This document shows, in pieces, positions 1-10,415 of a stretch of DNA of 64,000 nt. Source of the stretch: Bombus terrestris (lineage: Eukaryota > Arthropoda > Insecta > Hymenoptera > Apidae); the NCBI RefSeq assembly GCF_910591885.1, contig NW_025963548.1, positions 2,409,501 to 2,473,500 on the forward strand. The letters run 5' to 3'. Position 1 is the first letter of the stretch; every line of letters starts with the position of its first letter. Below the pieces are notes generated by a model that did no database searches, was not told the origin of the DNA, and saw only the letters and a program-made list of their open reading frames with translations. Both the position numbers and the translations under genes were made by a program.

Positions 1-1160
1 TGGACGCGAGGTGGTAGGCTGTGGTACGCAAATGCTTAATGCCGAGCATCTGGCATAGTTCGTTGAAAAGACTGGATTCGAATTGGCGTCCGTGATAGGT
101 TGTTATTTTTGCTGGGACGCCAAAACGCGCTATCCATGTGGAAAGAAGAGCCGAGGCAACGGTCTTCGCTTCCATATCTGGTATTGGAATCGCTTCGGGC
201 CAACGTGAAAAACGGTCGATACATGGTAGACAATATCGGTAGCCTTGTGAATATTGCATGACGATGATGTCTAAATGTATATGCTCGAATCGTCCTGCGA
301 GCTCTCCGAATGTTCCGGTCGGCGTTGATACGTGTCTCGTTATTTTACAATATTGACACGGGATGATGATGTCGCGAAGCTCCTTGCCTATTTCTTGCGC
401 GGCGGCGAGAGTTTTGTGATCCACGGATTTTCCTATGGCTTCGATGCGAGATAGGGCGTCGGCTGCATTGTTATTCAGCCTTTTTATATGACTTATATCG
501 GTCGTGAACTGCCCGATCTAATCTAGTTGACGGAATTGTCTCGGCGAACACTTGTCGGGATTCTGACTGAACGCATAGGTGTGGTGTTTGTGATCTATGA
601 AAATAATGAAATTCCTCCCCTCTACGGCGTGTCTAAATCGCTTGACCGCGGTATACATAGCGAGTAATTCGCGATCGTATGCGCTATATTTTCGCTGCGC
701 GAAATTTGAGGCTTTAGTTAAGAAACCCAACGGTTGCCAAGTGTCATTCGCGCGTTACTGCAACACCGCCCCTATTGCAAAGTCGGTCGCATCTACTGCG
801 AGGCTGATGGGCGCGCCAGGTATAGGATACCCTAACATCGTAGCGTCAGCTAGGGCGCGTTTTGACTCGCTAAAGCTCGTTTTGGCTTCCTCCGACTAAA
901 TAATGGGCATGTTGCCCTCTTTCGCCCCTTGTAACAAATCGTTGAGGGGTTGCAAAATTTTAGCTGCCCCCGGTATGAAACGTCGGTAAAAGTTAATCAT
1001 ACCGAGGTATCCGCGTAGTGCCTTGATGTTCGCGGGGAGCGGTGCTTCATTTATGGCTCTAACGCGATCGGCGAGCGGATTTATTCCGTGCGCGTTTACC
1101 GTATGGCCTAGGAAGGCTATTACATTAATGCCGAACTCGCACTTTGCGAGACTGATTACT
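1..1160 (-). pseudogene. gypsy RNase H and integrase remnant
   Basis: Minus-strand translation matches the RNase H and integrase parts of element D at 25200-26500. Recognisable pieces are the RNase H stretch around 518-730 (YSAYDRELLAMYTAVKRF, then the FIDHK motif) and the integrase core over about 1-230. The frame is interrupted by stops and indels. A segment present in D around the integrase zinc-binding region is shortened here, because the coordinate sum shifts from 26293 to 26529 between the protease and integrase parts. No functional product is expected. Confidence 0.75.
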
Positions 1161-1165
1161 ACGCC

Positions 1166-1735
1166 TTACTGGCTTAGACGTTCGAACAAGATCCGCAAAT
1201 CCCCGCGGTGCTGCTCCTCGGTTTCCGAAGCTACCAAGAAGTCATCTATGTACGCGTAAACGAAATCTAAGCCTCGCGTGACTACGTCGACAAATGTTTG
1301 ACACGTTTGCGCGGCGTTTCGAAGTCCAAACATCATGTTGTTTGCCTCGAAAAGGCCGAATGGTGTCGAAATCGCGGTTTTTGTAACGTTCTCAGGCGCG
1401 ATTGAGATTTGATGGTAGGCGCGCACTAAACCAGTTTTTGAGAATATTCGCCGACCGTGTAAATGCTGCGCGAAGTCTTGTATGTGCGGTGGAGAGTACC
1501 TGTCGGGTACAGTGCGGGCGTTCAGCGCCCTGTAGTCACCGCAATGTCGCAGACTTCCATCCTTCTTTGGGACGACGTGTAGTCGAGATGCCCGGGAACT
1601 CTTCGATGGGCGCATGACTCCTTGCTCGAAAAGTGTTACAAATTCCGCCTTGATTGGCTTGAGACGGTCCGGTGCGAGAGGGCGGGGTTTGCAATATACG
1701 GGCAGGCGGGGTGTGGTTTCGATGTGGTGCTCCAC
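1166..1735 (-). pseudogene. gypsy reverse transcriptase, N-terminal part
   Basis: This is a 189-residue open stretch of Ty3/gypsy RT. It contains the fingers/palm start (VVPKKDGSLRHCGDYRALNA), the SKTGLVRAYHQI segment, the FGLRNAAQTCQTFVD segment and the catalytic YAYIDDFLVASE box (YxDD form). It is in better reading condition than the same region of element D, which has a frameshift after the DYRALNAR equivalent. It ends at a stop at 1166 just after the palm, so the connection and RNase H domains are not joined to it. Confidence 0.85.
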
Positions 1736-1753
1736 ACTGTGCCGTATTTTCTC

Positions 1754-2260
1754 TCACCCAAAGGCCGGTGGGCGCGTTAGATCTGGACATTTCGCCAACA
1801 ATTGGTGGTAGACCAAATCCCTGTTTACGGTCTTAATCATAAGCTGTTCGCAGTTGGCGGCGTATCCCCTGGTCGATAGCTGGTTTGTTGTGTCGAGAAG
1901 TCGTCTTTTTCTTGGATCCACAAGCAACCCGTAATGACTTAGGAAATCTAGGCCGATGATGAGGGTTTGCACATCGGCGACAGTGAAGTGCCATTTGAAG
2001 GCACGTTTAAGGGACAGGTTCAGCTCCATCGCTATAGTGCCGTACGTTGCGATGCGCGTCCCATTGGCAGCGAATAGTTCATACGTTGTTTTCTTTACGT
2101 CCCTAGATAGCCTGCTTCGGGGATGAACGCCGATATCAGCACCGGTGTCAACTAAGAACGAAGTCTTCGTTCTCTGGTCCAAAATAAAGATGCGGCGAGA
2201 TCCCAAGCCGTCGCCGTCCTCCGCTTTTACGGACGGCTGGGGTCGTTTCCCGACTTCCAC
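1754..2260 (-). pseudogene. gypsy aspartic protease region
   Basis: This 168-residue open frame contains a retropepsin-like active site (FLVDTGADIGVHPRS) and the downstream hydrophobic element (LIIGLDFLSHYGLLVDPRKR) typical of pepsin-like retroviral proteases. It overlaps the gag zinc-knuckle frame (2148-2582) in another register, consistent with a gag-pol frameshift. It is the counterpart of 24033-24539 in element D, from which it differs by a handful of residues, including DTGAD here against DTGAN in D. Confidence 0.8.
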
Positions 2261-2582
2261 TTACAAGCGTGGCGCGATCGCCGAACCTCGCATGATAGAA
2301 GCAAATTCCGTCCTGGCGCGGATAGTCTCGCGAACGCGAACGGCGGCGGGGTCGAGTGAGAGAATTCGAACGTCTTCGTGGTCGATGATACCCGCCGACT
2401 CCCATAGCCTTAATCTGTTCTCGCAGTCTGCTGACCTCGGCGGCCAGTGCGTCGTTTTTGCCTTCGTGTGATGCCGGTGGCTCGATTGTGACTACCTTGT
2501 GAGCGCGCTGCCCGTTACGATTATACGCCTCATCGATTTTATCCGCTGTCCTGGTCAGTTTCTCGATACTCTTATCGTCCAC
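2148..2582 (-). pseudogene. gypsy gag C-terminus with CHCC-like knuckle
   Basis: This is the C-terminal part of a CsRn1-type gag. It has a charged linker, an arginine/serine-rich patch (RPRRRSRSRDYPRQ), then CFYHARFGDRAT. In CsRn1-clade gags the zinc knuckle is a CHCC variant. Here the last cysteines are not visible (residues LVSGSRETT follow), so the knuckle looks mutated or frameshifted. The same change is present in element D, so it predates the separation of the two copies. Confidence 0.7.
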
Positions 2583-2611
2583 TGCAGCCAGGACTTCCTT
2601 GATGCGATAGT

Positions 2612-2722
2612 TTAATTAGAGCTATGGTAGAATCTAGATTACAATGTTACGGGATTTTCCCAAAATTCCAAACGGAAGGTTCCCGTGATATTTCATTTCT
2701 GACTTATATTTATGCTTGATCT
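2612..2722 (-). repeat. LTR-like repeat Y, short terminal fragment
   Basis: Reverse complement of the first ~110 bp of the Y repeat as seen at 22263-22380 and 47226-47340. It is flanked on the left by the gypsy fragment and on the right by satellite. The satellite side has the same junction (GATCAAGCATAAATATAA in reverse) seen at 22263 and 47226. Confidence 0.75.
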
Positions 2723-3240
2723 GTCTGGGACCAGTGCAGATATAGCGCAAACTGGCTGGTAAGCGATGTATTTGGCAAGAAATGTGGAGTACCAGGCATA
2801 TCGTATTGTCGACACATTTCCAACAGTAACGGAGATGCGTGGTTTTGAATATTCAATAATGTATATTAAAAACTACAATTAGCTTGATTTGAATCGATAT
2901 TGATTTTATATAGCGTAATTCGTATGATCTGCACTGTATTTATCAGCAAATATGGAGTATATCGCGCATCCATTTGTCGACATATCGACATATCAATAGA
3001 AACAGCGATACGTTGATCTGAATGTTCAGGCATGAATATGCAAATCTGCAATTACACAGGATTTGACAGGGTTCAGACTTGACGTAGCTCTAACTAGCAG
3101 ATGTGAACTGTATTTGGCAGGAAATGTGGAGAACAATGCACATCGTATTGTCTGCATATCTGCATTAGCAACGGAGATAGGTTGGTTTGAATATTTAAGT
3201 CTGAAAATGTAAAAATAGAGGGTTTACGCCTGGATTTTAC
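2723..3240 (-). repeat. ~170-bp satellite, about three monomers
   Basis: Degenerate monomers of the window-wide satellite in reverse orientation. Landmarks are TTTGGCAAGAAATGTGGAGTA, a GTCGACA motif and a gaatatt(t/c)a motif, recurring at roughly 160-180 bp. The stretch is the inverted copy of 21840-22262, which lacks about 65 bp present here. Confidence 0.75.
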
Positions 3241-3426
3241 ATTGGCCAGAGTTGATGTCAATTTGTCCAACTGTGGAGAGATTTGATCCCGTGGAAGCGA
3301 GTCAACGGGAGTCGCAAATTCCCGTTACGATTCTAGGAAACGACACCGCGTATTGATCGATCCCCTGATTTCCGTTAAGATAGTAGGGTGGTTGCCGTGG
3401 TATAACTCTGCGACCAACAGTGTTAT
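3241..3426. repeat. Repeat W, left part
   Basis: Contains the GGGAGTCG(C/T)AAATTCCCGTTACGATT block, then a GATCGATCC block and GTGGTATAACTCTG. The same block series is found at 46070-46200, 5520-5660 (inverted), 7860-7905 and 21624-21760 (inverted). It continues after the inserted LTR at 3744. Its class is not established; LTR or LTR-adjacent sequence is possible. Confidence 0.6.
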
Positions 3427-3743
3427 TGATGAGAATTGTGGATCTTGATGGCCGAAATATTGGTATGGAAACATAAAATTTACACTGGCCTTTACTATTA
3501 ACGTAGACACATATTTATTTTATATACGATTTTTAGAATATTTATCGATGTACACTTGCGCGCGTCTCAGCACTTTTATTCATACCCGACCTTTTGAAGA
3601 CTGTTAACCGATAGAACTGTTTACATTCGTCTGTTTCTCAGTCGCCGCGCACACGCATATCTCCACACAGTGATATCCCGTTACAAAGATCTCCACAACG
3701 CACTGGACCTAGTCCAGCACAAAATTATACATATTTCAATATT
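3427..3743 (-). mobile_element. Solo LTR of copia family A (LTR Z) inside repeat W
   Basis: Reverse complement of the copia A 3' LTR (21306-21623) over its whole length. It starts at TGATGAGAATTGTGG and runs to about 3743. Repeat W is continuous on both sides: GTGTTAT before it and TATGTATTTCCAAC after it, as in intact W at 46190-46225. GTTAT before and TTTAT after may be a worn target duplication. The outer two bases of one end are altered. Confidence 0.7.
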
Positions 3744-4417
3744 TATGAAGTATGTATTTCCAACAACTTTGTACAACAGCACAAGTTAGTAACTCCGCCG
3801 ATTAAGGTATAGGTGACGAAGAAATGGATTGATCTGATATGAGAGAATCCGGGTAGATATATTGACTGATCTGAAAACCTCGATTGAGTATGCATAGATA
3901 GGTGGTTTTCGAAGAAGTCATGGGTGTAGAGAGTATTCGAACCGAGATATAACTCGAATTCCCCTCTTATATACTTACGGAGGAAAGCTCGGTATGTAGG
4001 TAATTTTTGAACAAGGGAAACTGATTCGTTGTTCACTCTTTTTGTTATGAAAAGGGAGGACAAGGTTTCGCGATACCCATTGGGTATGATCAGCGTTAAT
4101 GAATGAAGATAGGAGGAGTAAGCATCCTACTAACGTGGCTCATGGATGACCTTGTTCATGGGAAAATCCACACATTTTCATCAGATAAATGTCCGGTTTA
4201 ATATTATATAATTACCGGTTTTCCCATGATATAACTACCAGCTTTTCCGTAGTTTCTAAGAGCGCACAATAAACATAAGGACTTTTCTAAGGAATACACA
4301 TCAATCAAAAACATTTAAGAAATTGGACGTGCAAGATGAAAGGGACCATCTAGAATTACTTAAAAAGTCTAAGTTTATGGTGGGTCCTTCGGTTTGATGA
4401 GGGTGTAAATAACAAAT
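3744..4417 (+). repeat. Repeat W, right part
   Basis: Aligns by eye with 46205-46950: TATGTATTTCCAAC at the left, the AGGAGGA..CCTCC/CATCCTACTAACGTG region, CATGGGAAAA, then AATAAAC.(C/A)AAGGAC and TTTATGGTGGGTCCTT at the right. The left part contains a 106-residue minus-strand open stretch (3743-4063) that I do not recognise and do not take as a gene. The 72-bp minisatellite present in the other W copies is absent here. Confidence 0.55.
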
Positions 4418-5152
4418 GACGGCACTATGACAATGGTCTCGGCTCCGGCACCGTTTCCGCGGTCAACGGATGCTGAACTCTACCCTACGTTAGCGTCTAA
4501 GTTGCACTACATGTTAGAGCAAGGAGCAATTACTACGTATAAGAAAGACAGGTCGATTGCTGATGAGCTCGCACTAGAGAGTGTCTCTCCATCACGGCGA
4601 CGCTGTCGAGGAAAACTATGATGGGTGTGTCTAAGGGCACGAGATCATCGGATTCGTGGAGAAAAGTCTTCGTCCGGAAAATGAGGGAATTTGGCGTTAC
4701 TGTTAATTGGTCAATTTCCATGTTGGTGGTTAGGTAAGGGTGCTAGCCGCCCTTAAGAGAGAGTTCGAGAAGAGGAAGCGTCATTCGTGAGAAACATAGA
4801 TTTCTCCTATTTTCTCGTAGTAGGAACGAGGACTGTTTGTCGGTTTGAAAGACTTTAGTTAAACAAAACTTAAGATTTATAGCGGGTCCCCGGGCTAGCT
4901 GATCATGTACTTACTCAAATAATAGAGTCTGCGTGTGGCGAGCCACGGGACAGAAATCGTTAAAAAGCTTACCGTCGTGCCCCGTCCCAAGTATTTCTGT
5001 TAAGGAGAGCTATAGAGCTACTTCATGCCTTTCTTAGACAAAACGTTTATCCCTTGACCGCGACTACGTTCGGCGACTGCTTGTTGCCTCGAGCCCGAGC
5101 TCACTATCACAAATCTCAAATAAGTACAGTCGGATCGAATGACAACAGTTTC
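4418..5152 (-). repeat. LTR-like repeat Y, inverted, missing its first part
   Basis: Reverse complement of 11940-12715; paired positions near 4427-4621 and 12516-12710 sum to 17137. It carries the Y landmarks CCCGTTGACCGCGG / CCGCGGTCAACGG, GTCTAAGGGCAC and CCTCGAGCCCGAGCTCAC. Both ends are truncated against repeat W. Confidence 0.75.
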
Positions 5153-5159
5153 ATAATAC

Positions 5160-5690
5160 TTAAGAGTCATAATACATAATACATAACCATTAGAGTTACA
5201 TTATCTCTCACGGTGACTAGAGTTCCTGCCATCCCTATAACTCTCACCGTTCCTATATCTCTCAGAGTTCCATCGTCTCTCACGGCGACTAAAGTTCCAG
5301 CAATCCCTATAACTCTCACCGTTCCTATATCTCTAAGAGCCTCCTATGGCTCTCACAGTATCCAGAAGTCCGACAGCTCCTACAGCTCTCACAGACCTAG
5401 AGCTCCTATAGCTCACACTCTCATCTAAGAATAATCCTCCTCTTCGTTATCTGTATCTTAAACAACGGCGCTCTTACTCAGTGTGATTGTATAAATCGTT
5501 GGAAATACATATATTTTTTATAACTCTGTGACTCCCAGTGTTATACCACAACAACTACACCTATTATCCTAAGCGAAATACGGGGATCGAACTTTTCGTG
5601 GTATCGATTATTCCAATCGTAACGGGAATTTACGACTCCCATTGACGCGTATTCAAACGACCGCGTCTCCCCGCGATAGCTCGAAAATAC
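5160..5690 (-). repeat. Repeat W, inverted copy with 72-bp minisatellite
   Basis: Inverted copy of 46031-46561 (sum 51721). Positions 5190-5430 hold tandem units of CTCTCACGG/CTCTCACCG-type motifs, with a 72-bp period measured in the other copy between 46396 and 46468. On the right are the conserved TATAACTCTGTGACTCCCAG and GGGAATTTACGACTCCCATT blocks. Confidence 0.75.
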
Positions 5691-6501
5691 AGTCGACATA
5701 ACGCAAACCGAATAAGTACTGTATTTGGCTGTAATTGTGGAGTATAGCGCGCATCGCATTTGCGACATTTATCAAATAGCAGCGCTGACACGTTGGTTTG
5801 AACATTTAGGCATGAATATGCAAAACAGCAATTACGCTGAATCTGTCAGTGACCAGAGAAGACATAAGACAGAAGAGAAGATAGAATCGGAAGATGTGCC
5901 CTGTGCTCACCAGCAAATCAGGAGCATAACGCTCACCGAATTGTCTTCATATCTGCCATAGAAACGAAGATACGTTGCTTTCGATATTCAAGCATGAATA
6001 TGCTAAACTGTAATTATGGTGTATTTGACAGAGACAAGAGTGAACAAAACGCTAACCTACTGATGTGCGCTGTATATGACATCAGATGTCAAATATAACG
6101 CGCATCGAATTGTCTGGAAGTGTGCCATAGAAACGGAGATTCGTTGGTTCGAATATTTAATACTGAATATGTAAAACTGCAAATACGCAGGGTTCGGCTA
6201 GGTCCCGATTTTACATGCATCAAACGGGATAACGTGCACTGTGTTTGGCAGCAAATTTGGAGTATAACGAGCCTCTAATTGTAGCAATATGTGCCATAGA
6301 ATCGGAGATACGTCGGTTTGAATACTTAATCCTGAATATACGAAATTGCAACAACGCTGGATCTGGCTGGGTCCAGATTTTACATAGCGTAAACCGGATG
6401 ATATGCACTGTACTTGGCATCAGATATGGAATATAACGCGCATCGAATTGTCTACATACCTGCAATCGAAACGTAGTCACGTTGACCTGAATATTTATTC
6501 C
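5691..6501 (-). repeat. ~170-bp satellite array, about five monomers
   Basis: Reverse-orientation satellite, an inverted duplicate of 45220-46030. Recurrent landmarks are CGAATTGTC..CATAT, GGAGATACGTTG and TTTGGCAGCAAAT. The array ends at ATTCC, exactly at the start of the copia LTR. Confidence 0.85.
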
Positions 6502-6746
6502 TGTTGGGAATATGATACATTTACACTGTACATGTGAATGCGCGTGTAAGCGTCAGAGGACGTCCAGGCCTTAGTTGGGACAAAAGACAAGAGTCAGGCG
6601 TTAGAAGTATCTGGAGAAGCCGGTTGACAACAAGCGTGCGTGCTAGTAGCATTTCGAGGTCTTTAGAGTATAAGATATATGTATAAATGTTGTGTGCTAA
6701 ATAAAGGGAATTATTTGTATTTCCGAATCCATTCTATACCATTACA
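6502..6746 (+). mobile_element. Copia B/C-family LTR, isolated
   Basis: This 245-bp LTR begins TGTTGGGAATATGATAC and ends ATTACA, matching the 5' LTR of copia B (44975-45219) in inverted orientation. The flank before it is ATTCC, the same target sequence that borders copia B. The flank after it is AATTA, so it is not a simple solo LTR with target duplication. No PBS or internal sequence follows. It contains an AATAAAG-type polyadenylation signal. Confidence 0.85.
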
Positions 6747-7079
6747 AATTACTAACGTACAAGAATATTATAATATTCAGTAACAACGATAGAATTAACC
6801 AGTTCGCAAGTATAAAAAAGACAGATTTTACACTGTGACGAAATAATATCCAAGAAATCTGATATAACATACATGGAAAATACACGAATCAGACTGAGAA
6901 ACCACTGCGCACTTTCGTCACTCACTTCGACACAGCCGTTACCAACTACTCGCGGAGTGAGATTGACCGAAGCGGTCCAGAGGCAACGCCCATGTACCCC
7001 AAGCGGCTACTGCCCCGCCACCAATAGTAACCCGACAGAACAGGATAATACTTGAATTCGTTGTTCCCTAAATTTTGAA
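6747..7079. other. Low-copy DNA with no recognised gene
   Basis: This stretch is not repeated elsewhere in the window. A 60-codon ATG ORF at 6873-7055 is not recognised and has no supporting features. The region is moderately GC-rich around 6880-7030 compared with its surroundings. It could be former 5' flank of the CMTR1 copy (see findings). Confidence 0.4.
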
Positions 7080-7370
7080 TTTATTTACCTCAACAATATA
7101 TATAATGTACAAAAATTTATAAATAATTTTTTTATAATTAATATAATTTATATGTTATTATAAACAGTATTATAAATTATTATAAATTTTTTTATAAATT
7201 ATAATTATAATATTTTATATATATAAATTATAATATTTTATAAATATAATTTATAAATAATTTATAAATAATTTATAAATAATTTATAAATAATTTATAA
7301 AAAAATTTATAATAATTTATAATACTGTTTATAGTAACATGTAAATTATATTAATTATCTGACGAACGCA
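7080..7370. repeat. AT-rich palindrome with ~57-bp arms
   Basis: The left arm (about 7137-7194) and right arm (about 7301-7356) are reverse complements with about two mismatches. They contain AATATAATTTATATGTTATT and its partner AACATGTAAATTATATTAAT. The loop (about 7195-7300) is nearly pure A/T and holds five tandem copies of an ATAATTTATAA unit (7250-7305). Confidence 0.85.
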
Positions 7371-7850
7371 TTGAGAGAAAGGTAAAGACCAGCGTGGCCG
7401 ATGCGGCACTAACTCTACATCCGGTAGATCTCAATTTACCTACCTACGTACCTACACAGTGACGCCTACGCTTTAAAACTTTTGTCGAAATTTTAAAGTT
7501 TTAATGGTAAACTCTTCGTTCTTATAATATCTAACTGACAGGCATGCATCATTTATAAAGGAATCAACATAAATTTCGTAGTTGAGGATTATTGAAAGTC
7601 TCTAATTTAATTCAGAAAGGCAATAATTTGTTTAACGAAATAAGCCATTTATTTATCATCCGGGTTTCTACCATGACATTTATGTTATAATAGTAATATG
7701 AAAATAAGGCAATCTGAGTAAAGAAATACTATTTCAAGTCATTTTCGCCTATACATCTTAAGTGGTTTATAAATGATTCGTGTATACCCTTCTTTCCTTC
7801 TGCCCCTACTCACGCGAAACTATAACTAGCATTTAAACAAAATCAACTAT
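7371..7850. other. No gene seen
   Basis: AT-rich single-copy sequence within the window, without an ORF longer than about 60 codons or a recognisable repeat. It passes into repeat W sequence at about 7855 (GTCAACGAGAGTCGTAAATTCC). Confidence 0.5.
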
Positions 7851-7905
7851 GTTTCGCGTCAACGAGAGTCGTAAATTCCCGTTGCCATCAGATAATCGAC
7901 GCCAC

Positions 7906-8150
7906 TGTAAGGATATAGAAGGGGTTCGGAAATACAAATAATTCCCTATATTTAGCACACAACAGTTATACATATATCTTATACTCTAAAGACCTCGAAA
8001 TCCTACTCGCACGCACGCTTGTTGCCAACCGACTCTTCCAGATACTTGTAACGACTGACTCTTGTCTTTTGTCCCAACTAAGGCCTGGACGTCCTCTGAC
8101 GCTTACACACACATTCACATGTACAGCGTAAATGTATCATGTTCCTAACA
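7906..8150 (-). mobile_element. Solo LTR, copia B/C family, TSD GCCAC
   Basis: 245 bp beginning TGTAAGGATATAGA and ending TTCCTAACA on the plus strand, the reverse complement of the copia B/C LTR. It is flanked by perfect 5-bp direct repeats, GCCAC at 7901-7905 and 8151-8155, the signature of an insertion later reduced to one LTR. The host sequence is repeat W, whose blocks lie on both sides. Confidence 0.93.
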
Positions 8151-8305
8151 GCCACGAACAGATCGATAACCTTATTTCTGTTAGGATAATCGGGGTGGTT
8201 CAATTAAGTATACACTGATTTAACGGGTATAAATTACAGTTCATTCAAACAACTTGACTAGAGAAATATAAACTGCTAGAGCATAATTGGGAACGTGACG
8301 CTAGG
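8151..8305. repeat. Repeat W fragment and unassigned junction
   Basis: GATCGATAACC..TTCTGTTAGGATAATCGGGGTGGTT continues the W block interrupted by the solo LTR. After about 8215 the sequence is not recognised until the gypsy remnant. Confidence 0.5.
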
Positions 8306-9235
8306 CAAATGCCTCAGCGATCAACAGCTAAAGGACGTCGAAGACCTCATGACAAACCCCCCCCCCCCCAGACACGGGACGCTAGGATACCGACACTGCC
8401 TGGCGAAAATCGATCGTTTTTCGCGTTAGACCGAAGCCGTTTCCATCGCCGACATGGAGGCGGCAACCGTTGCTTCAGCCCTCCTTTCCACGTGGATATT
8501 CCGTTTCGACGTACCTTTAAGGATAAATCACCCCGCGACCAACGGGATGGTAGAGCGCCTGCCCCGACAACTAAAAGCAGCAATCAAATGCCACGATACG
8601 AGAAACTGTGTAGAAATCTTGCCAATAGTTTTATTAGGCATACGAACAGCTATTACGGACGTGAAAACGACGACAGCCGAAATGGTTTATGGCACCGGCA
8701 TACGATTGCCGGCAGAATTCTGTGTACCAACGATGCAACAGGCCAAGTCGAAATACGGAAGCCGTCTAAAACTACGAATAGAAAAGATCAGGCCTCACCC
8801 AATTACGCGACACGGCGAAAAAGAAACCTCCGTATTCCACTCGAAACATCGTCTTACGTATTTCTACGTCACGATGCCATCGGAAACCCTTTACAACCAC
8901 CCTACGGCGGACCGCATCAATTTATATCGAGAGCAAAAAGGACCATTGCTATTGAAGTTAGCAACAAGAACGTAATCGTACCCGTAGACCGTCCGAAACG
9001 CGTGAATTTTTATTGCACGATAACACTGAACACCATTACAGCGAAAATAGCGAAGTAATAATACCACCTGATGTTTGAAACGAGCAAAACAAAGACGACT
9101 CAGGAATTCATCACTCCAGGCGCTCGGGCAGAAAAGTTCGCTTCCCTGATCGTTCCCAGCCAGGCCGTCGATAAGCTAATGCGTAAGAACTACCAGCGAC
9201 ATAAATATAAATCGGAGATGAAAGAACACGGGAAC
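8306..9235 (+). pseudogene. CsRn1-like gypsy integrase tail remnant
   Basis: The frame at 8454-8975 contains MEAATVASALLSTWIFRFDV, NGMVERLPRQLKAAIKCHD, PIVLLGIRTAITDVKTTTAEM and YGTGIRLPAEF, matching the integrase core and C-terminus of element D (26356-26760). The section with the second catalytic Asp (TDQG in D) is deleted between VPLRI and NHPATNG. The following C-terminal domain (IRPHPITRHGEKET) is recognisable. The sequence is about as far from D as a sibling family member would be. It ends at a purine-rich AAATCGGAGA immediately before TG of repeat Y, which suggests that Y is the LTR of this sibling family. A run of 13 C lies at 8357-8369. Confidence 0.75.
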
Positions 9236-10150
9236 CTTCCGTTTGGAATTTTGGGAAAATCCCGCAACATTGTAATCTAGATTCTACCATAGCTGTAATT
9301 CAACAATTGTTGCCATCCAGTCCGATTGTAATTGTTCGAAACTTGTGATACTGCAATTGGCCTCGAGGCGACAACCAGTCACCGAACGTAGCCGCGGTCA
9401 AGGGATGAACGTTTTGTCTAATAAAGGCATGGAATAATTCTACAGCTGTCCTTAAATGAAATAATCGTAGCGGCACGTGACAGTAAACATTCCAACGGTT
9501 TCTGTCCCGTGTCTCGCCACACGCAGACTCTATCCGTCGGATAAGATGATTGCCAGATGTCAACGCATCTCAACAGTATATGTTTAGCTAGCCTGAGGAC
9601 CCATTATAAACCTTAAGATTTAGTTAATTAAAGTCCTTAACAGTCCTAAACAGGCAAACAGTCTTCGTTCCAACTACGGGATGATAGGTGAAATCTATTT
9701 TTCCACGGACGACGCTTCCCGCTAGCAACGTTCCCTCAAGGGCTACTAGCATCCTTCTCTAACCATCAACATGGAAATTGTCCAATTAACAGTAACGTCA
9801 CTATCAATCTCTTTCCGAGCGAAGTCTTTTCTCCACGAATCCGATGTTCCGGTGCCCTTAGACACACCCATCATTGTTTTCCACTGCAGCATCATCGTGC
9901 CGGAAAATCATTCTCTCGTGAGGTCACATTAGCCAGTTACAAAGAGCCTTAACACTCGGTGGATATTCTATGTTTTGACAAAGAGTTTGTTCAGTCCTAC
10001 CTATACCGTAGATAAGGAAGTATGGTACAACTTGGAATCAGGATGGAAACGAATTCTGTTATCCCGTTGACCGCGGCTTTGTTATTGAACCCAGGATCAT
10101 TGTCATTAGCTTCTCGAGTACCTAATTACCACGACTACTTGTCAAATTAT
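9236..10150 (+). repeat. LTR-like repeat Y, longest copy
   Basis: Begins TGAAAGAACACGGGAACC directly after the purine tract of the gypsy tail. Landmarks are GGCCTCGAGGCGACAACCAGTC, GCCGCGGTCAAGGGATGAACG, GCACGTGACAGTAAACATTCC, CGCCACACGCAGACTCTATCC and CCATCAACATGGA. It is near-identical to 47252-48178 (offset about 38031). The right end is not defined precisely; it passes into the F-box upstream region. The LTR identity is an inference from position and the TG start. Confidence 0.65.
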
Positions 10151-10355
10151 ATAACAATCAAATTTACACTAGTAAATATCTGCTCTATTGCATAACTTCA
10201 ACGTCTAAACCAAATGAAGATTCGTTTCGCGCCTCTAACTCTAATCATAATGTGAACCCGATGTAAGTGAAAATACATGCACATACCATCGATTCTGCCT
10301 GACCAGGACTCTCACCCGGAACCGGAACTCGCAGTGCACCGTGACGAACAGCACT

Positions 10356-10389
10356 TATATAAGCCTCCACTCTTAGCCAGACCGTCAGT
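10356..10389 (+). promoter_or_regulatory. Core promoter of F-box copy 1 (TATA + initiator)
   Basis: TATATAAG at 10356-10363 and TCAGT initiator at 10385-10389, with the presumptive +1 A at 10387, 31 bp from the TATA start. This is the standard insect RNA polymerase II geometry. It is conserved at copies 2 (TATTTAAG 27972, TCAGT 28001) and 3 (TATATAAG 48387, TCAGT 48416). Confidence 0.75.
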
Positions 10390-10415
10390 CGTGCTCGCGC
10401 AACAGTAGAAGCAAC

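Larger units (their letters stand above)
1..2609 (-). mobile_element. CsRn1-like Ty3/gypsy element, internal fragment (gag C-term to integrase)
   Basis: Reading on the minus strand, the order is gag zinc-knuckle region, protease, reverse transcriptase, RNase H, integrase. The fragment is an inverted copy of element D (23680-26500); paired positions in the gag/protease part sum to 26293. It has no LTR here. The integrase end runs off the window start, and the gag end stops abruptly near 2609, within the sequence equivalent to D 23681, where a piece of LTR-like Y begins. Frames are broken in several places, so it is a dead copy. The clade call rests on the CHCC-like gag knuckle and on the PBS of sister element D. 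Confidence 0.85.

Noticed and set aside
4427..4621. 64-codon ORF starting MTMVSAPAPFPRSTDAELYP, also at 12516-12710 (minus)
   Set aside because: The two copies are the same stretch of repeat Y. Other Y copies do not keep the frame and no domain is recognised.
5190..5430. Possible CRISPR-like repeat-spacer arrangement
   Set aside because: The units are contiguous 72-bp tandem repeats without unique spacers, in a eukaryotic repeat.
6873..7055. 60-codon ATG ORF in low-copy DNA
   Set aside because: Too short to judge, no recognised domain, no promoter evidence.
8347..8583. Minus-strand ORF rich in Gly/Leu
   Set aside because: Produced by the C-run and the antisense of the gypsy integrase remnant.
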